In this document: piece after piece, positions 37,311 to 47,283 of the stretch | Position numbering within the stretch: position 1 is the stretch's first letter | How the letters are laid out: each line of letters opens with the position of its first letter | DNA from: Marichromatium gracile | GTDB lineage: Bacteria; Pseudomonadota; Gammaproteobacteria; Chromatiales; Chromatiaceae | Reading direction: 5' to 3' | NCBI RefSeq assembly: GCF_004343155.1 | Contig: NZ_SMDC01000001.1 | Location: 124,001-188,000 of the forward strand | DNA length: 64,000 bases | Program-made: the position numbers and the translations under genes | Notes under the pieces: generated by a model | Told to the model about the DNA's origin: nothing | What the model saw: the letters and a program-made list of their open reading frames with translations, nothing else | The model's database searches: none

Positions 37311-37979
37311 ATGTCCGCCCAGACTCGGAGAGAACGTCAGATCCTGATCTTCTCGATGTTGTCTACCCTCGCCTTTGCCATCATGGGAGTGATCTGGGGT
37401 CTCTGGATCAACTCGATGGTGGTCATCTTCGACGGCCTGTACTCCCTGATCGGCCTGTTCATGACCCTGGTGTCATTGCTCGCCCTCTACTACATCCATC
37501 GCCAGTCACGACTGCTCAACACCCAGGCCGCGGCCCGTATTGAGCATCGGGTGATCCTGTTCAAGGGTGCAGTCATCATCCTGCTCTGCACCCTGTCGCT
37601 GGTGCTCGCAGTGCGCGCCATCCTCGACGGTGGTCGCGACACCGACGGCGATCTCGCCATCCTCTTCGGCCTGATCAACGTGATCGGCTGTACCCTGAGC
37701 TGGTGGTACATCACCAAGCACCGCAAGCAGGGCGGCTCCGGGCTGATCAACGCCGAGGAGAAGCAGTGGCTGATGGACACCGTGATCAGCGGCGCGGTGA
37801 TGTGCGGCTTCGTCATCGCCAAGCTCACCGAGCTGACCCCGATGGCACACCTCGCCCGCTACGCCGACCCGGTGATGGTGCTGGTCGCCTCGATCTGGTT
37901 CTTCGGCATCCCGCTGAAGATGGTCAGGCACTCGCTGCGTCAGCTCGCCGAACTCGAACGCGCGCCACAGCGCATCTGA
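37311..37979 (+). CDS. Cation diffusion facilitator-like membrane protein
   Basis: This 222-residue integral membrane protein has about six hydrophobic helices and resembles the transmembrane domain of CDF cation/proton exchangers. The segment INSMVVIFDGLYSLIGLFMTLVSLLAL is CDF-like in helix 2, and MDTVISGAVMCGFVIAKL matches the later metal-site helix. The C-terminal metal-binding cytoplasmic domain is missing or very short, and the His residues of the canonical metal site are not evident. Metal transport is therefore likely but unproven. The ATG at 37311 has GAGG just upstream. It is followed by the RDD gene 100 bases later. Confidence 0.7.
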   Translation: MSAQTRRERQILIFSMLSTLAFAIMGVIWGLWINSMVVIFDGLYSLIGLFMTLVSLLALYYIHRQSRLLNTQAAARIEHRVILFKGAVIILLCTLSLVLAVRAILDGGRDTDGDLAILFGLINVIGCTLSWWYITKHRKQGGSGLINAEEKQWLMDTVISGAVMCGFVIAKLTELTPMAHLARYADPVMVLVASIWFFGIPLKMVRHSLRQLAELERAPQRI

Positions 37980-38079
37980 TCACGCACCATCGCCCGCCCC
38001 GTGCCGCGCGCCTGCGCGGCGCGGGCACCACCGATCCCACCGGCTTGCCCGCGCCGGGCGAATCCCGCATCTTTGTGCC

Positions 38080-38811
38080 ATGGATGCGCCACGCCGGGAC
38101 ATTGCCACGCCACCACCGCCGCTCGACACCCTGCGCCTGCGCGAGACCCCCGAGGGCATCGACCTCGGGCTGCGCGTCGCCGGAGCGGTACCGCGTGCGC
38201 TCGCCCTGGCGCTCGACCTGCTGATCCGTCTCGGGCTCTATCTGCTGCTGCTCCCGCTGCTCGCACTCGCCGACCTCGGGGTCGGGTTGGCGCTGCTCGC
38301 GGTGTTCGCCATCGAGTGGTTCTATCCGGTGGTGTTCGAGGTCTGGCGCGGCGCCACCCCCGGCAAGCGGGCACTCGGGCTGCGCGTGGTGCACGAGGAC
38401 GCCACCCCGGTCGGGCTCCCCGCCTCGACCCTGCGCAACCTGCTGCGGACGGTCGACTTCCTCCCCGCCGGCTATGCCCTGGGGCTGGTGGTGAGCCTCG
38501 CCGACCCTGACTTCCGCCGCATCGGCGACCTCGCCGCCGCCACCCTGGTGGTGCACGACGACCGCCCGGCGCCACGCCGGGGCCCGGCATCGACCACCGG
38601 CCAGCGACCGCCGCCCGAGTTCGACGCCGACACCCGGGCGGCGATCCTCGCCTTCGCCGAGCGCGCGCCCGCACTCGCCGAGGCGCGGCGCATCGAACTC
38701 GCCGAGGTCCTGACCGCCCCGCGCGGGGTGCGCGGCGGTGCCGCGCCCGCACTGATCACCGCTTGGGCGACCTGGCTCGACCGCGGCGCGCCCGACGGAC
38801 GTGCGGCATGA
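38080..38811 (+). CDS. RDD family membrane protein (MoxR-cluster component)
   Basis: This 243-residue protein has the RDD domain, with the initial Arg in GAVPRALALALDLLIRLGL, the Asp in the helices that follow, and GATPGKRALGLRVVHEDATPV near residue 90. Two to three membrane helices are predicted, and the C-terminal third is soluble. RDD proteins are often found with SpoIIM-like and MoxR/DUF58 genes, as here. It opens a five-gene operon with overlapping stops and starts and overlaps the next gene by four bases. No biochemical role is established. Confidence 0.88.
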   Translation: MDAPRRDIATPPPPLDTLRLRETPEGIDLGLRVAGAVPRALALALDLLIRLGLYLLLLPLLALADLGVGLALLAVFAIEWFYPVVFEVWRGATPGKRALGLRVVHEDATPVGLPASTLRNLLRTVDFLPAGYALGLVVSLADPDFRRIGDLAAATLVVHDDRPAPRRGPASTTGQRPPPEFDADTRAAILAFAERAPALAEARRIELAEVLTAPRGVRGGAAPALITAWATWLDRGAPDGRAA

Positions 38812-39776
38812 GACAGCAGCGCTTCGAGCACCAGCACGCCGCCGACTGGGCGCGCTATCGCACGCTGCTCGAGCAGCTCGAGCAGCGCCGGCGCCGCGGC
38901 GCCGAGCTCGCCGAGTTCCCCGGCCTCCATCGCCGAGTGTGCGCGCACTATGCGCTGGCCCGAACCCGCGGCTACACCCCCGGGTTGATCGCCGAACTCG
39001 AGCAGCTGGTGCGGCGCGGTCACGCCCAGCTCCACCGCCCCACGCTGCGCCTCGGCGCCCGCGCACTGCAGCTGATGGCACGCGATTTCCCGCGCGCGCT
39101 GCGCCGTCACGCCGCGCCGCTGTGGCTCGCCGCCGCGCTGCTGTTCGTACCGATGGCGGCGATGGCGCTCGGCGCCTATCACGACCCCGGGCTGATCCTG
39201 ACGCTGGTCGACGCCGAGCAGCTCGCCGAACTCGAGGCGCTCTACGACCCGGCCCGGGATCATCCCGGGCAGGTGCGCCCGGCCGACAGCGATCTGGCGA
39301 TGTTCGGCTTCTATGTCCGCAACAACGTCGGCATCGGCTTTCGCAGCTTCGCCGCCGGGGTGCTGTTCGGCATCGGCAGCGTGGTCATCCTGGTGTTCAA
39401 CGGGCTGTTCATCGGCGCCGCCGCCGGTCACCTCAGCGCCATCGGTCACGGCATCACCTTCTGGCCCTTCGTCAGCGGTCACGCCCCCTTCGAACTGAGC
39501 GCGATCGCCATCTGCGGCGGCGCCGGACTGCTGCTCGGCAAGGCGCTGTTCGCCCCGGGACGGCTGCCGCGGCTCGCGGCGCTGCGCGTCAATGCCCGCG
39601 ATGCCCTGGTGCTGGTGGCGGGCGCGGCGCTGATGCTCGTTGGCGCGGCGCTGATCGAGGCCTTCTGGTCGGCCGGCGCGGCGCCGGTGGCGGTGAAATA
39701 CGCCGTCGGCGCCGCCGGCTGGACCCTCCTCGCGCTCTACATCGCCCTGGCCGGACGTGGCGACGATGCGTCTTGA
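38808..39776 (+). CDS. Stage II sporulation protein M-like (SpoIIM) membrane protein
   Basis: This 322-residue protein has a cytosolic helical N-terminus (MRQQRFEHQHAADWARYRTLLEQLEQ), one membrane segment near 105-125, a region with FYVRNNVGIGFRSFAAGVLFGIGSVVILVFNGLFIGAAAG (near 165-205) and four more helices. The NNVGIGFRSFAAG motif is the SpoIIM/DUF95 hallmark. Non-sporulating bacteria often carry it beside MoxR and DUF58 genes. It overlaps its neighbours on both sides (4 and 11 bases), so the operon is tightly coupled. Confidence 0.9.
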   Translation: MRQQRFEHQHAADWARYRTLLEQLEQRRRRGAELAEFPGLHRRVCAHYALARTRGYTPGLIAELEQLVRRGHAQLHRPTLRLGARALQLMARDFPRALRRHAAPLWLAAALLFVPMAAMALGAYHDPGLILTLVDAEQLAELEALYDPARDHPGQVRPADSDLAMFGFYVRNNVGIGFRSFAAGVLFGIGSVVILVFNGLFIGAAAGHLSAIGHGITFWPFVSGHAPFELSAIAICGGAGLLLGKALFAPGRLPRLAALRVNARDALVLVAGAALMLVGAALIEAFWSAGAAPVAVKYAVGAAGWTLLALYIALAGRGDDAS

Positions 39777-41190
39777 GCGACTCACCGCCCAGCTGCGCCC
39801 CTGCCCCGCCTGGCAGGCGATCGATCTCGGCTTCGCCCTCGCCCGCGCCTGGTTCCCGGCGCTCTGGGCGCTGTGGTGGTGCACCGCGCTACCGCTGACC
39901 CTGATCGTGCTGGCGCTGGCCTGGCTCCACAGCGACCTCTGGCTGCTGGCGCTGTGGTGGTGCAAGCCGCTCTACGAGGCCCCGCTGCTGTTGTGGGCGA
40001 GCCGCGCGCTGTTCGACGAGCGCCCGCGACGCGGCGCCCTCCCGGGGATGCTCGGCGCCGGACTGCGCCCGCGCCTGTTGCCGCTGCTGTTGTGGCGCCG
40101 ACTGAGCCCGAGACGCGCGCTCGTGCTCCCGCTGCTGCTGCTCGAAGGGCTGCCGCAACGGGCGCGACGCGCGCGGCTGCGCACCCTCGCCGGGGGCAGC
40201 GCCAGCGGATGGCTGACCCTGGTCTGCTATCACCTCGAGGCGATCCTCTGGGGCGGGATGCTGCTCGGGCTCTATCTGCTGATCCCCGAGGGGCTGCCAG
40301 GGATCGACCTGATCGCCGCACTCGAGGACAGCGCCGCGCCGGCCTACTGGATCAGCAGCGCCTGCTATCTGCTCGCCTGCTCGTTGATCGCGCCCTTCTA
40401 CGTCTGCGCCGGGTTCGCGCTCTATCTCAGCCGCCGCACCGAACTCGAGGGCTGGGACATCGAGCTCGCCTTCCGCCGCGCCCCGCCGCCACCGGCCGCC
40501 GTGCTCCCGGCGCTGGCGCTGCTCGCGCCGCTGCTGCTCGCGCCGCCACCGGCCGAGGCCGAGACCTGGCCGGCCCCCGAGGCGGCCCGCGCCCGCATCG
40601 CCGAGGTGCTCGACTCGCCCGACTTCGGCGCCACCCGCGAGGTCGAGCTGTGGCTGCCGGTGGCCGACCCCGCACAGCGCAGCACCGAGGACGCCGAGGC
40701 AACCTGGTCGGCGACCCCGCCCCCCTGGCTCGCCGGCACCATCCAATGGGGACTGGTGACGCTCGGTGCGATCGCCCTGCTGATACTCATCCGCGCACTG
40801 TGGCGCGAACGCTCACCACGCCTGCCCAGATCGGCCAGGACGGAGCACGAGGCCGCGCCCGAGCCGCACAGCGCATCGCCCATCGATCACGAGACCGAGA
40901 TCCGTCGCCTGCTCGCTGCCGACGACCCGGGCGCGGCCATCGGCGCGCTCTATCGCGCCAGCCTGGAGAGACTCGACCGGCTCGGTCTCTCGCTCCCCCC
41001 GGGGGCCACCGAGGGGAGCTGCGTGCAGCGGGCGAGCGCCCGGCTGCCACACCGGGTCGGGGTCCCCTTCGCCGCGATCGCCGCGGCGCGCCAGCACGCG
41101 GCCTACGGCGATCGGGACCCGAGCGCGGCGCACGTCGAGCGACTGCTGAGCCACTGGCGGCGCTGGCAGGGACGGACCGATGCGCACTGA
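39766..41190 (+). CDS. DUF4129 domain-containing membrane protein
   Basis: This 474-residue membrane protein has four to five hydrophobic helices in residues 20-220 and a soluble periplasmic-like stretch (DSPDFGATREVELWLPVADP). A later membrane helix (WGLVTLGAIALLILIRALW) precedes a C-terminal DUF4129 domain (EIRRLLAADDPGAAIGALYRASLERLDRLGL to the end). DUF4129 is the same domain found at the C-terminus of the transglutaminase-like protein encoded from 43287 on the opposite strand. It overlaps both neighbours by 11 bases. The function is unknown. Confidence 0.82.
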   Translation: MRLERLTAQLRPCPAWQAIDLGFALARAWFPALWALWWCTALPLTLIVLALAWLHSDLWLLALWWCKPLYEAPLLLWASRALFDERPRRGALPGMLGAGLRPRLLPLLLWRRLSPRRALVLPLLLLEGLPQRARRARLRTLAGGSASGWLTLVCYHLEAILWGGMLLGLYLLIPEGLPGIDLIAALEDSAAPAYWISSACYLLACSLIAPFYVCAGFALYLSRRTELEGWDIELAFRRAPPPPAAVLPALALLAPLLLAPPPAEAETWPAPEAARARIAEVLDSPDFGATREVELWLPVADPAQRSTEDAEATWSATPPPWLAGTIQWGLVTLGAIALLILIRALWRERSPRLPRSARTEHEAAPEPHSASPIDHETEIRRLLAADDPGAAIGALYRASLERLDRLGLSLPPGATEGSCVQRASARLPHRVGVPFAAIAAARQHAAYGDRDPSAAHVERLLSHWRRWQGRTDAH

Positions 41191-42319
41191 ACAGCGCCTG
41201 CTCGCGCTCACCCTCGGCGGCACCGGGCTGGTCCTCGTGGCAGCGCTGGCGAGCTGGTTCCTGACCCACTTCGAGCGCCGGGTCGAACAGGTACCGGTCG
41301 GTCCCTCGGCAGCGGCTCGAGCCAACCCGCTGCTCGCCTTCGAGCGCTTCCTCATCGGGCTCGGCATCACCGTCGAGAGTCGCCCCGATCATGGCCTGCT
41401 CGCCGCCCCACCGCCCCCCGGCGACACCCTGGTGGTGCGCGCACCCGGCCCGCTGTCGCCACGCCAACGCGACCGGCTACGCGACTGGATCGCCGCCGGC
41501 GGACGGCTGGTGACCACGCCGGGGACTGGGCCGCGCCACGCGCTGCTCGAGACCTTCGGGATCCACCCCGAGAGCTGGACCGAGTCGGGCCCACCGACGC
41601 CGGTCCGGCTGCGCCCGACGCCCGGGGCGCCGCCACTCGAGGTCGCCCTCGACCCCGGGCGGACCCTGTGCGTCAGCCATGGCGACAAACAGCGGTGCGG
41701 ACAACCGCTGACGCATCGGGAGATCGGCGCCGGCCGGCTGAGCGTGCTCGCCGACCTCGACATCCTCACACGCCAGCGCATCGGCGAGCGCGACCACGCC
41801 CTGTTCGGCGCCCGTCTGGTCGCCCCCGCACCCGGCGGCACGGTATGGCTGTTGTATGCCGAGACCCCGCCGGGGCTGCTCGCGCGGCTGTGGGCGCGGG
41901 CGCCGCTGGCACTGATCGCCGCAGCGCTCACCCTGGCGGTGTGGCTGTGGTCGCTCGGCGCGCGGCTCGGTCCGACGCTCGCCCCGGCTCCGCCACCGGC
42001 GCGCGACCGGCTCGTCCATCTCGAGGCCGGGGCGCGCTTTCTGTGGCGCCATCGGCGGATCCGCGCGCTGCTCGCAGCCAGCCGTGCCCGGGTGCTGCGG
42101 CTGTGGGCGAGGCGCCTGCCGGGACTCGCGCGCGCGCCCCGCCAACAGCGGCTGACCCGACTCGCCGCGGCCAGCGGCGAGTCGCGCGCGCGCCTCGCCC
42201 AGGCGCTCGAGGAGACACCCCGCAGCGCCCGCGCGCTCATCACCCTCACCCACACCCTGGCGCGACTGGAGCAGCAGGCCCGATCGCCCGGAGGCAACCG
42301 CGAGAGCACCGATCCATGA
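41180..42319 (+). CDS. DUF4350 domain-containing membrane protein
   Basis: This 379-residue protein has an N-terminal membrane helix ([21 protein letters not shown]) and a soluble DUF4350 domain ([20 protein letters not shown], then [32 protein letters not shown]). A second helix lies near 235-255, followed by an Arg-rich cytosolic tail. The tail and the IAAGGRLV motif resemble glutamine-amidotransferase-like folds seen in MoxR clusters. It overlaps both neighbours. Confidence 0.8.
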   Translation: MRTEQRLLALTLGGTGLVLVAALASWFLTHFERRVEQVPVGPSAAARANPLLAFERFLIGLGITVESRPDHGLLAAPPPPGDTLVVRAPGPLSPRQRDRLRDWIAAGGRLVTTPGTGPRHALLETFGIHPESWTESGPPTPVRLRPTPGAPPLEVALDPGRTLCVSHGDKQRCGQPLTHREIGAGRLSVLADLDILTRQRIGERDHALFGARLVAPAPGGTVWLLYAETPPGLLARLWARAPLALIAAALTLAVWLWSLGARLGPTLAPAPPPARDRLVHLEAGARFLWRHRRIRALLAASRARVLRLWARRLPGLARAPRQQRLTRLAAASGESRARLAQALEETPRSARALITLTHTLARLEQQARSPGGNRESTDP

Positions 42320-43290
42320 CCCAGACCCCACTGCCGCTGACCGAGGCGGTCATCCAGCTCGACCGGCTCGAACAGGACATCGGCCAGGCCGTCAGCGGCC
42401 AGCGCCAGGCCATCCGCGAGCTGCTGGTGGCGCTGGTCGCCGCCGGGCACGCGCTGCTCGAGGGCGTGCCCGGGGTGGGCAAGACGCTGCTGGTGCGCGC
42501 GCTCGCCGCCGCGGTACAGGGGCGCTACGCGCGTATCCAGTTCACCCCCGACCTGATGCCGAGCGACGTCACCGGGCACGCGGTGTTCGACCTCAAGCGC
42601 GAGGCCTTCCGCATCCGCCGCGGACCGATCTTCTGCAACCTGCTGCTCGCCGACGAGATCAACCGCGCCCCGGCCAAGACCCAGGCGGCGATGCTCGAGG
42701 CGATGCAGGAGGGACAGGTGACCATCGAGGGCCAGGCGCTGGCGCTGGAACCACCCTTTCTGGTCTTCGCCACCCAGAACCCGATCGAGCAGGAAGGCAC
42801 CTACCCGCTGCCCCAGGCCCAGCTCGATCGCTTCCTGCTGAAGATCGCGGTGGCGCCGCCGAGCGCCGAGGCCGAGCGCGCGGCGGTGCGCGCCGCCACC
42901 AGCGGGCGCATCGGCGACCGGCTCGACACCTCGGCGGTGCGTCCGCTGCTCGATACCGAGACCCTGCAACGCCTGCAGCTGAGCGCCACCACGCTTCGAC
43001 TCGATGAGCGCGTGCTCGACTACGCGGTGGCGCTGGTGCGCGCCGCGCGCGACTGGCCGGGGGTCGACAGCGGTCCCGGGCCGCGTGCCAGCATCGCGCT
43101 GGTGCGCGCGGCGCGGGCGCACGCGCTCATCGAGGGGCGCGACTTCACCACCCCGGACGACGTGCGCTGCATGCTCCCGGCGGTACTGCGCCACCGGCTG
43201 CGGCTCGGCGCCGAGCTGGAGATCGAGGGGGTGAGCGCCGACGCCCTGCTCGGCGAGCTGGTCGAACGCGTCCCCGCACCGCGCGACTAG
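42316..43290 (+). CDS. MoxR family AAA+ ATPase (first copy)
   Basis: This 324-residue AAA+ chaperone-like ATPase has Walker [15 protein letters not shown] (near residue 51), Walker [15 protein letters not shown] (near 110), sensor 1 [23 protein letters not shown] (near 150) and a C-terminal lid domain ([23 protein letters not shown]). MoxR proteins assemble or mature protein complexes, typically with a DUF58 partner. Here the operon has no DUF58 gene of its own; the only DUF58 is in the facing operon. The last codon and stop share a CTAG with the facing gene. Confidence 0.93.
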   Translation: MTQTPLPLTEAVIQLDRLEQDIGQAVSGQRQAIRELLVALVAAGHALLEGVPGVGKTLLVRALAAAVQGRYARIQFTPDLMPSDVTGHAVFDLKREAFRIRRGPIFCNLLLADEINRAPAKTQAAMLEAMQEGQVTIEGQALALEPPFLVFATQNPIEQEGTYPLPQAQLDRFLLKIAVAPPSAEAERAAVRAATSGRIGDRLDTSAVRPLLDTETLQRLQLSATTLRLDERVLDYAVALVRAARDWPGVDSGPGPRASIALVRAARAHALIEGRDFTTPDDVRCMLPAVLRHRLRLGAELEIEGVSADALLGELVERVPAPRD

Positions 43291-45281
43291 CGACGACGGC
43301 GCGGACGGAAGCCGCGCAACAGGGCATCGAGCCGCGCCACGGTCCGGGGGTCGGGCGCAGGACCGAAGCGCGCCGGCAGATAGAGCGCGAGGAAGCGCGA
43401 GACCGGGGCGGCGAGGTCGGGACGCGCGGCGATCACCCGTCGGCCATGGTCCTGCGGGCCCTCGCCGGGGTGCGGCGCCAGCCCGATACGCGCCAGCCGG
43501 CGACAGAAACGGGCATGACGCGCGACCAGCGGATCGGGCTCGCGCGGCGCGCGTACCAGCCCCAGCAGCACCGCGCCCAGGGTCAGCGAGAAGGTCACGA
43601 CCATCAGCACCGCCAGCCCGTACTCACCCAGCCCACCGAGCCCGAGCCGCTGCAGCAGGCCGAGCTGGTCCTCGGCCGAGAAGTCGAGCACCCACTGCTG
43701 CCAGGCCGCATCGATACTGTCGGCGAACTGGCGTGCACCGCGCGCCAGCCGGGCGAGCCACGCATCCTGGGCCAGCTCGAAGCGCACCGGGTTGCCGGCG
43801 CCGAGCAGTCGCGAGGCACTCTGGTTGTCGATCCGCGAGGGGTCCACCGCCGCGGTGGGATCGACCCGCACCCAGCCGCGCCCGGGCAGCAGCACCTCGA
43901 CCCAGGCATGGGCATCGGACTGCCACACCATGTGATAGCCACCGATGGCGTTGGGCTCGCTGCCGAGATAGCCGAGCACCACCCGCGACGGGATCCCGGC
44001 CAGCCGCATCAGCGTCGCGAAACTGCTGGCATAGTGCTCGCAAAAGCCGCGCCGGGTCTCGAACAGGAAGGTATCGACCGGATTCGGCCCGAGCGGCGGC
44101 GGCAGCAGGGTGTAGTGGAAGGCCTCGCGGTTGAAGTAGGCGAGCGCGCGTCTCACCACCGTCTGGTCGTCCGCGCCCTCGCCACGCCAGCTCGCCACCA
44201 GGGCGCGCATCCGCGGGGTGATGGTGCCGGCCGGCAGGCGCAGGGCATAGTCACGCAGCGCCGCGCTCGGCGCGGGCGTGCGAGCGTCGAGCACCGAGCG
44301 CACCCGATAGCGCAGCGCACTCTCCACCGCGCGGCTGGCACGCAACAGATGATCGGGCGCGAGCACCACCCCCTCGGCCGCGACCGGCAGGTCGAGCGCG
44401 AACAGCCAGCGCCGGTCGGTCGGCTCCAGCACCACCTCGTAGTCGAGCCGATCGGCCGCGGCGGCGAGCGCCAGCGAGGCCGGTCCGGTGCGCGGCGGCT
44501 CGCCCACCGTCCAGCGCCGCCCATCGGTCTGCCACAACACCAGACCGCGCCAGTAGCGTTGATCGGGCGGCGGCGGGGTGGCATCGAAGCGCACCCGGAA
44601 GGCCAGCTCGCCATTGACCACCAGCTCGCTGACCGCACCCGGCTCCATGGTGTCGGAGAAGCCGGTGCGGGCCTGCTCGGCATCGAGCCCGAGGTCCCAC
44701 AGCGGCGCGCTCAGGCGCGGGAAGAGCAGAAAGAGCACCAGGGTCAGCGGCAGCGCCTGCAGCGCCAGCCGCGTGGTCGTGGTCAGCGCCGGGCGCAGCC
44801 GCCCGCCCCCTGTCGTAGCGTTGATGTCGGCCAGCAGCGTGAGCATGGCCCCGACCACCAGCGCCAGATAGAGCGCGAGGCCGAGCGACTGGTCGAAGAG
44901 AAACTGCACCACCACCAGGAAGCCGAGCAGGATCGCCGCGATCTGCAGGTCACGCCGCGCGTGCAGCTCCAGCAGCTTGAGCGCGAGCATGGTGAGAAAC
45001 AGCGCCGCCCCGCCCTGACGCCCGCTGAGACTGCCGTAGACATGGAGACAGTTGGCGATGCCGACGAGGGTGAGCAGCACCAGCAGCCAGCGCCCGGGCT
45101 GCACCCCGTGCCAGCGCAGCGCGAGCAGACGCAACGCGAACAGCGCGCTGGCGAAGGCGCCGATGCGCCAGTCGAGCCGGGGCAGCAACGGCAGGGCGCC
45201 GGCGATCACCAGCAGGGTCAACCACAGCCGCTGGAGACGGTCCGGGACGGGCTCGGGCCAGTGCGCGCGTTCAGTGGCCAT
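43287..45281 (-). CDS. Transglutaminase-like membrane protein (TgpA-type)
   Basis: This 664-residue protein has about six membrane helices in its first 190 residues. A periplasmic transglutaminase domain follows with the catalytic Cys in [12 protein letters not shown] (near residue 405), His in [13 protein letters not shown] (near 445) and Asp in [14 protein letters not shown]. One more membrane helix ([21 protein letters not shown], near 555) precedes a cytosolic DUF4129-like tail. Pseudomonas TgpA has the same layout and is essential there. I chose the ATG at 45281, which overlaps the DUF58 gene by 11 bases; the longer frame to 45500 lies inside that gene. It ends the MoxR-DUF58-TgpA operon. 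Confidence 0.92.
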   Translation of the reverse strand: MATERAHWPEPVPDRLQRLWLTLLVIAGALPLLPRLDWRIGAFASALFALRLLALRWHGVQPGRWLLVLLTLVGIANCLHVYGSLSGRQGGAALFLTMLALKLLELHARRDLQIAAILLGFLVVVQFLFDQSLGLALYLALVVGAMLTLLADINATTGGGRLRPALTTTTRLALQALPLTLVLFLLFPRLSAPLWDLGLDAEQARTGFSDTMEPGAVSELVVNGELAFRVRFDATPPPPDQRYWRGLVLWQTDGRRWTVGEPPRTGPASLALAAAADRLDYEVVLEPTDRRWLFALDLPVAAEGVVLAPDHLLRASRAVESALRYRVRSVLDARTPAPSAALRDYALRLPAGTITPRMRALVASWRGEGADDQTVVRRALAYFNREAFHYTLLPPPLGPNPVDTFLFETRRGFCEHYASSFATLMRLAGIPSRVVLGYLGSEPNAIGGYHMVWQSDAHAWVEVLLPGRGWVRVDPTAAVDPSRIDNQSASRLLGAGNPVRFELAQDAWLARLARGARQFADSIDAAWQQWVLDFSAEDQLGLLQRLGLGGLGEYGLAVLMVVTFSLTLGAVLLGLVRAPREPDPLVARHARFCRRLARIGLAPHPGEGPQDHGRRVIAARPDLAAPVSRFLALYLPARFGPAPDPRTVARLDALLRGFRPRRRR

Positions 45282-46269
45282 CGCCGCCCTCCAGGCCGAA
45301 CAGCGCGAGACGGGTGAGACAGCGCTGCAGCTGCGCCTCGCCGGCGGCCAGCGGCTCCTCCACCCCGGGCAGGCGCAGTCCGAAACGCGCCCCGGCGGCC
45401 GCGGCATCGAGCAACTGACGGGCGAGCTCGGCGAGCCGCGTCTCGGGATCGACGGTGGCGAGCGCCGCCCAGTCGATCCACAGCTCATGCCCCTGTTCAC
45501 CCTCGAACTGCTTGGTCAACAGACCGCGTTCGCGGGCATAGGCCTTCCAGTCGAGATGGCGTGGCGAGTCGCCGTGACGATAGTCGCGCGCGCCGGCATA
45601 GTCCTCGAGCCCGGCCCCCGCCCCCCGGGGCAAGGCACGCGCGCCGGCACCGGCGCCGGGCGGCGGCGGCGCGAGGGACGCCGGCGCCGGATAGACCAGC
45701 GATGCGGCACGCGGCAGGGTGTGACACCAGGCGCGGAACAGCCCCAGCGGGTGGCAGGTCTCGACCCGCACCTCGCCGAGCGGCTGCCAGCCACGGCGCC
45801 TGGTGGTGACGACCAGAGCGCAGCCGCTCTGCTCACCGGCGGGGACGGCGAGCGGCGCGGCGGCATCCTCGGCACCACTCAGACGCAGGTCGGCACGCGT
45901 GCGACGACCGCGCCCGCGCACGCTGAGGGTGAAGCGCGCCGACTCGCCGGCGAACACCGCCGCCCCGGGGCGCGCCTGCAGCTCCAGCCCGAGCAGATTG
46001 AACCAGGCGTGGTGCATCGCCAGCAGCGCCACCGCGGCGAGGAAGAAGGTGAACAGCAGCCCGAGGTTGTTCTGGTAGTTGAGCGAGCCGAGCAGCATCA
46101 CCAGCAGCACGGCGCCGAACACCAGCCCGAAGCGGGTGGGCAGGATATAGATCTGGCGCGCGCCGATGCGCACCACGCCGTCGGGATCGCTGCGGGCGCG
46201 GCGCAGCATGGCGTCGAAGCGCGCGGCGAGCCAGCCGCGCCAGCGCGCGCGTTCAGGGGACCGGGACAT
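45271..46269 (-). CDS. DUF58 domain-containing membrane protein
   Basis: This 332-residue protein has two adjacent N-terminal membrane helices (FGLVFGAVLLVMLLGSL and LLFTFFLAAVALLAMHH) and a beta-rich region. The DUF58 core is recognised by EDYAGARDYRHGDSPRHLDWKAYARERGLLTKQFEGEQGHELWIDW near residue 225. DUF58 proteins are standard partners of MoxR ATPases and resemble von Willebrand type A domain proteins. It overlaps the MoxR gene upstream by 17 bases and the TgpA-like gene by 11. The ATG at 46269 is set by that organisation. Confidence 0.9.
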   Translation of the reverse strand: MSRSPERARWRGWLAARFDAMLRRARSDPDGVVRIGARQIYILPTRFGLVFGAVLLVMLLGSLNYQNNLGLLFTFFLAAVALLAMHHAWFNLLGLELQARPGAAVFAGESARFTLSVRGRGRRTRADLRLSGAEDAAAPLAVPAGEQSGCALVVTTRRRGWQPLGEVRVETCHPLGLFRAWCHTLPRAASLVYPAPASLAPPPPGAGAGARALPRGAGAGLEDYAGARDYRHGDSPRHLDWKAYARERGLLTKQFEGEQGHELWIDWAALATVDPETRLAELARQLLDAAAAGARFGLRLPGVEEPLAAGEAQLQRCLTRLALFGLEGGDGH

Positions 46270-47206
46270 GGGCGAGGATCTCGGCGTCGACCCGGCAGGC
46301 GTCGAGCACAGCGCCCTCGCCACTGCCGACCAGACGATGGGCGCAACAGGCCGGCAACACCGCCTGCACGTCCTCGGGGAGCACATAGTCGCGCCCGCCG
46401 AGCAGCGCCCAGGCCTTGGCCGCACGCACCAGCCCCAGCCCGGCGCGCGGCGAGAGCCCATAGGCGAAGCGCCCCGAGGCGCGGGTGAAGGCGAGGAGGT
46501 CGTGGACGTAGTCGATCACCGCCGGGGCGGCATGCACCGCCACCACCAGCTCCTGCAGGGCGGCGAGCTCGGCGGGGACGAGCACCGGCGCCTGGCGCGC
46601 CACCAGCGCGCGACGGTCCTCGCCGGCGAGCAGCCGCTTCTCCTGGTGCGCGGCCGGATAGCCGAGCTCGATACGCATCAGGAAGCGGTCGAGCTGCGAC
46701 TCGGGCAACGGGAAGGTGCCGATCTGGTGGAGCGGGTTCTGGGTGGCGATGACGAAGAAGGGCTCGGGCAGCGCGCGGGTCTCGCCCTCGACGGTGACCT
46801 GACGCTCCTCCATCGCCTCGAGCAGCGCGCTCTGCGCCTTGGGGGTGGCGCGGTTGATCTCGTCGGCGAGCACCAGCTGGGAGAACACCGGACCCGGGTG
46901 GAAGCGGAAGGACTCGCTGGCGCGGTCATAGACCGCCACCCCGATGACGTCGGCCGGGAGCAGGTCGCTGGTGAACTGGATGCGCGCGTAGTCCAGCCCG
47001 AGCAGTCGCGCCAACAGGTGCGCGAGCGTGGTCTTGCCGACCCCGGGCAGATCCTCGATCAGCAGATGGCCGCGAGCGAGCAGGCAGGTCAGCGCCAGGC
47101 GCAACTCGTGCTCCTTGCCGAGGATCACCGCGGCGGCGGCCTCGAGCACCGCGCCGCAGCGATCGACCGGCGACGCGGGGACGGGGCGGGGTTCGGGTCG
47201 GTTCAT
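46253..47206 (-). CDS. MoxR family AAA+ ATPase (second copy)
   Basis: This 317-residue AAA+ ATPase has Walker A EDLPGVGKTTLAHLL (near residue 51), Walker [17 protein letters not shown] (near 113), IATQNPLHQIGTFPLPESQLDRFLM (near 150) and the lid GLSPRAGLGLVRAAKAWALL. It is clearly related to, but not a recent copy of, the MoxR encoded at 42316. It opens the three-gene operon with DUF58 and TgpA-like genes. Its start faces mnmG, 77 bases away. Confidence 0.93.
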   Translation of the reverse strand: MNRPEPRPVPASPVDRCGAVLEAAAAVILGKEHELRLALTCLLARGHLLIEDLPGVGKTTLAHLLARLLGLDYARIQFTSDLLPADVIGVAVYDRASESFRFHPGPVFSQLVLADEINRATPKAQSALLEAMEERQVTVEGETRALPEPFFVIATQNPLHQIGTFPLPESQLDRFLMRIELGYPAAHQEKRLLAGEDRRALVARQAPVLVPAELAALQELVVAVHAAPAVIDYVHDLLAFTRASGRFAYGLSPRAGLGLVRAAKAWALLGGRDYVLPEDVQAVLPACCAHRLVGSGEGAVLDACRVDAEILAHVPVP

Positions 47207-47283
47207 GGCGAGGCTCCCGGCGCCGCCGCGCGCGCGTGGATATGGGTTAAACTGAAGGGCTTCATCGGATCGGGTTCCCTGAC

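Noticed and set aside
36949-37347. 132-residue plus-strand frame
   Set aside because: Its Arg/Pro/Thr-rich sequence lacks domain character, it overlaps the CDF-like gene start in another frame, and overlapping frames are open in all phases.
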